NCBI GenBank assembly: GCA_022571615.1
Contig: JACZXM010000074.1
Location: forward strand, 1 to 7,014
Length of the DNA stretch: 7,014 nucleotides
Origin: Acidobacteriota bacterium
GTDB lineage: Bacteria; Acidobacteriota; UBA890; WLXD01
Reading direction: 5' to 3'
A program made the position numbers and the translations under genes. Below, in pieces: positions 6,149 through 7,014 of this stretch (within the stretch, counting starts at the first letter, position 1; every line of letters starts with the position of its first letter). The notes beneath the pieces were generated by a model. That model had not been told where the DNA came from. It was given only the letters and a program-made list of their open reading frames with translations, and did no database searches.

Positions 6149-6196
6149 CGGGCGGCCACGCTTTCAGAGCCGACTACCAGCGGAGCGACGCCGCCG

Positions 6197-6229
6197 GGTG
6201 CAGGGAGCGCTGCACCTGCGAACGGTGCA
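6197..6229 (+). promoter_or_regulatory. Two mutually exclusive hairpins between symporter and FecR-domain gene
   Basis: GGTGCAG (6197-6203) pairs perfectly with CTGCACC (6210-6216) over a 6-nt loop. The same middle segment TGCACC (6211-6216) pairs equally well with GGTGCA (6224-6229) over a 7-nt loop. The arrangement is 48 nt past the symporter stop and directly abuts a -35-like TTGACG at 6233. It could be a terminator-like 3' end for the symporter mRNA (although no T-run follows) or a repeated operator for the next gene. Confidence 0.45.
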
Positions 6230-6232
6230 CAT

Positions 6233-6262
6233 TTGACGCGCCACCGCCCGTAGGGCTAAGGT
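6233..6262 (+). promoter_or_regulatory. Candidate sigma70-type promoter for the FecR-domain gene
   Basis: TTGACG (6233-6238) matches five of six -35 consensus bases. An 18-nt spacer leads to TAAGGT (6257-6262), which keeps the three most conserved -10 bases (TA at the start, T at the end). Transcription would start near 6269, giving a leader of about 80 nt before the ATG at 6348. This is a prediction from pattern only. Confidence 0.4.
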
Positions 6263-6323
6263 AAAAGTGTCCTCTGGCCTATTCTTCTTGGCGACGTTCC
6301 CCTTCGCCCTCCGGGGCGGGGTC

Positions 6324-6340
6324 CCCCTCACAAATAGGGG
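6324..6340 (+). promoter_or_regulatory. Leader hairpin that covers the likely ribosome-binding site of the FecR-domain gene
   Basis: CCCCT (6324-6328) is complementary to AGGGG (6336-6340) with a 7-nt A-rich loop. After one C/T mismatch, GT (6321-6322) and AC (6342-6343) can extend the stem. AGGGG is the only Shine-Dalgarno-like sequence before ATG 6348, at 7 nt spacing. The C-run can alternatively pair with upstream G-runs (6313-6316), which would free the site. Confidence 0.4.
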
Positions 6341-6347
6341 TACGACC

Positions 6348-7014
6348 ATGCGGAAGAGAGGTCTCTCGATGATGGTGTTCGGCCTGTCGTGTCTTCTTGT
6401 CGCCAGCGCCGCCCTGGGCCAGACGACCGGGCCACAGGGGATTCCCGGGGAGGACGTCTCGCAGGAGACCGTGCCGGTGCGGGTGCGGCATTTCGAAGGT
6501 ACCGTAAGCGTCCAGCGTGCTCTTGCGGGCGAGACTACCGATGCCCTGGTCAACCTGCCACTGGAACCTGGCGACAGGCTCTGGACCGATGCCGATGGAC
6601 GCGCCGAGTTGGTCTTGCCCGACGGCGCAGTGCTTTGGATCGATCAACGCACCACGATCGACATCGTCGCCCTGGGAAAGGATGGAGAGAATGCGATCCT
6701 CCGGCTCTGGGGTGGCAGCCTGATCCTGCGGCGGCCGGTCCCGGTGTCGGGCGGCTTGGCGGAACTGCGAATCGACACCGCGAGCTCGAGCATGTCGTTT
6801 GCTCGCGAGGGCCTCTTCCGGATCGACCTGGACGACGAGCATCGCGTTTGGCTCTCGGTCTTCCAGGGCAGTGCCCGAATGACCGCAGGTGGACTGACCG
6901 AGATTGTCGCCGCCGGCCAGCGCACCTTCGCCGAGGCGACAACTGCACCGGCGGAAGTCATGAGCTTCAACACCGCCGATCAAGACCCGTTTGCCGGCTG
7001 GCAGAGCGCCCGGC
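6348..7014 (+). CDS. Secreted FecR-domain protein, N-terminal 222 residues, cut by window edge
   Basis: The frame opens at ATG 6348 and stays open to the right edge. Residues 1-24 form a signal peptide: basic MRKR, a hydrophobic core LSMMVFGLSCLLVASAA, and a probable cleavage after ALG before Gln25. The mature part is strand-rich and FecR-like. It includes PLEPGDRLWTDADGRAELVL (71-90) followed by PDGAVLWIDQRTTIDI (91-106), GGSLILRRP (122-130), RIDTASSSMSFAREGLFRID (141-160), VWLSVFQGSARM (167-178) and AAGQRTF (188-194). A linker with FNTADQDPFAGWQSAR (207-222) follows. That last block resembles the Phe/Trp-Arg motif which, in many secreted FecR proteins, leads into a C-terminal repeat domain (DUF6600-like); this link is from memory and moderate. 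Unlike the FecR of iron signalling, it has no cytoplasmic anti-sigma part and no sigma factor gene beside it, so a periplasmic or surface role is likelier. ATGs at 6369 and 6372 would remove the basic n-region and are less likely. Confidence 0.85.
   Translation, partial: MRKRGLSMMVFGLSCLLVASAALGQTTGPQGIPGEDVSQETVPVRVRHFEGTVSVQRALAGETTDALVNLPLEPGDRLWTDADGRAELVLPDGAVLWIDQRTTIDIVALGKDGENAILRLWGGSLILRRPVPVSGGLAELRIDTASSSMSFAREGLFRIDLDDEHRVWLSVFQGSARMTAGGLTEIVAAGQRTFAEATTAPAEVMSFNTADQDPFAGWQSAR

Noticed and set aside
6145..6160. A sixth repeat copy at the symporter stop (CTAGCGGGCGGCCACG)
   Set aside because: Only CTAGC and scattered bases match the consensus; after the first 9 positions it diverges, so chance similarity at a TAG stop is enough.
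6279..6983. Minus-strand open frame opposite the FecR-domain gene
   Set aside because: It is antisense to a frame with a good signal peptide and FecR-like strands; no family features were seen in it.

Overview
This is a GC-rich bacterial chromosomal segment with five complete protein genes and two genes cut by the window edges. It has no RNA gene, CRISPR array, transposase or phage gene that I can recognise. High GC, good Shine-Dalgarno sequences, GTG starts, a type II dGTPase, an AGCS amino-acid:Na+ symporter and a secreted FecR-domain protein fit a Gram-negative, soil- or sediment-type lineage. The last gene hints at Acidobacteriota or a relative, but this is a low-confidence inference because there is no phylogenetic marker gene.

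Positions 1-2780 (minus strand) hold a compact catabolic operon, transcribed enoyl-CoA hydratase, then NAD(P)-dependent aldehyde dehydrogenase, then thiolase (cut by the left edge). Gaps are 20 and 9 nt, and at both junctions the upstream gene's TAG stop is fused to the AGGAGG ribosome-binding sequence of the next gene. Together these enzymes could oxidise an aldehyde to an acid and hydrate and thiolytically cleave acyl-CoAs. A CoA ligase and a 3-hydroxyacyl-CoA dehydrogenase are not in the window.

Positions 2781-3163 are a divergent intergenic region with two inverted copies of a short repeat. Positions 3164-3403 (plus) encode a 79-residue basic/acidic protein of unknown function, possibly an SH3-like barrel. 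It converges on a type II dGTP triphosphohydrolase-like HD-domain gene (3414-4580, minus); the two stop codons are only 10 nt apart. After a 188-nt divergent intergenic region comes an AGCS-family sodium:alanine/glycine symporter (4769-6148, plus). A 199-nt regulatory-looking gap then holds nested hairpins and a sigma70-like promoter, followed by a signal-peptide-bearing FecR-domain protein that runs off the right edge (6348-7014, plus).

The main feature that gene calls do not explain is a 17-nt repeat, consensus CTAGCAGGCCGTGGTGG. It occurs five times within 3 kb, at gene junctions or in intergenic DNA, and three of the copies supply a gene's TAG stop codon. It looks like a REP-like dispersed element; genome-wide counting would settle this. 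I found no clear evidence of a new defence or biosynthetic system here.
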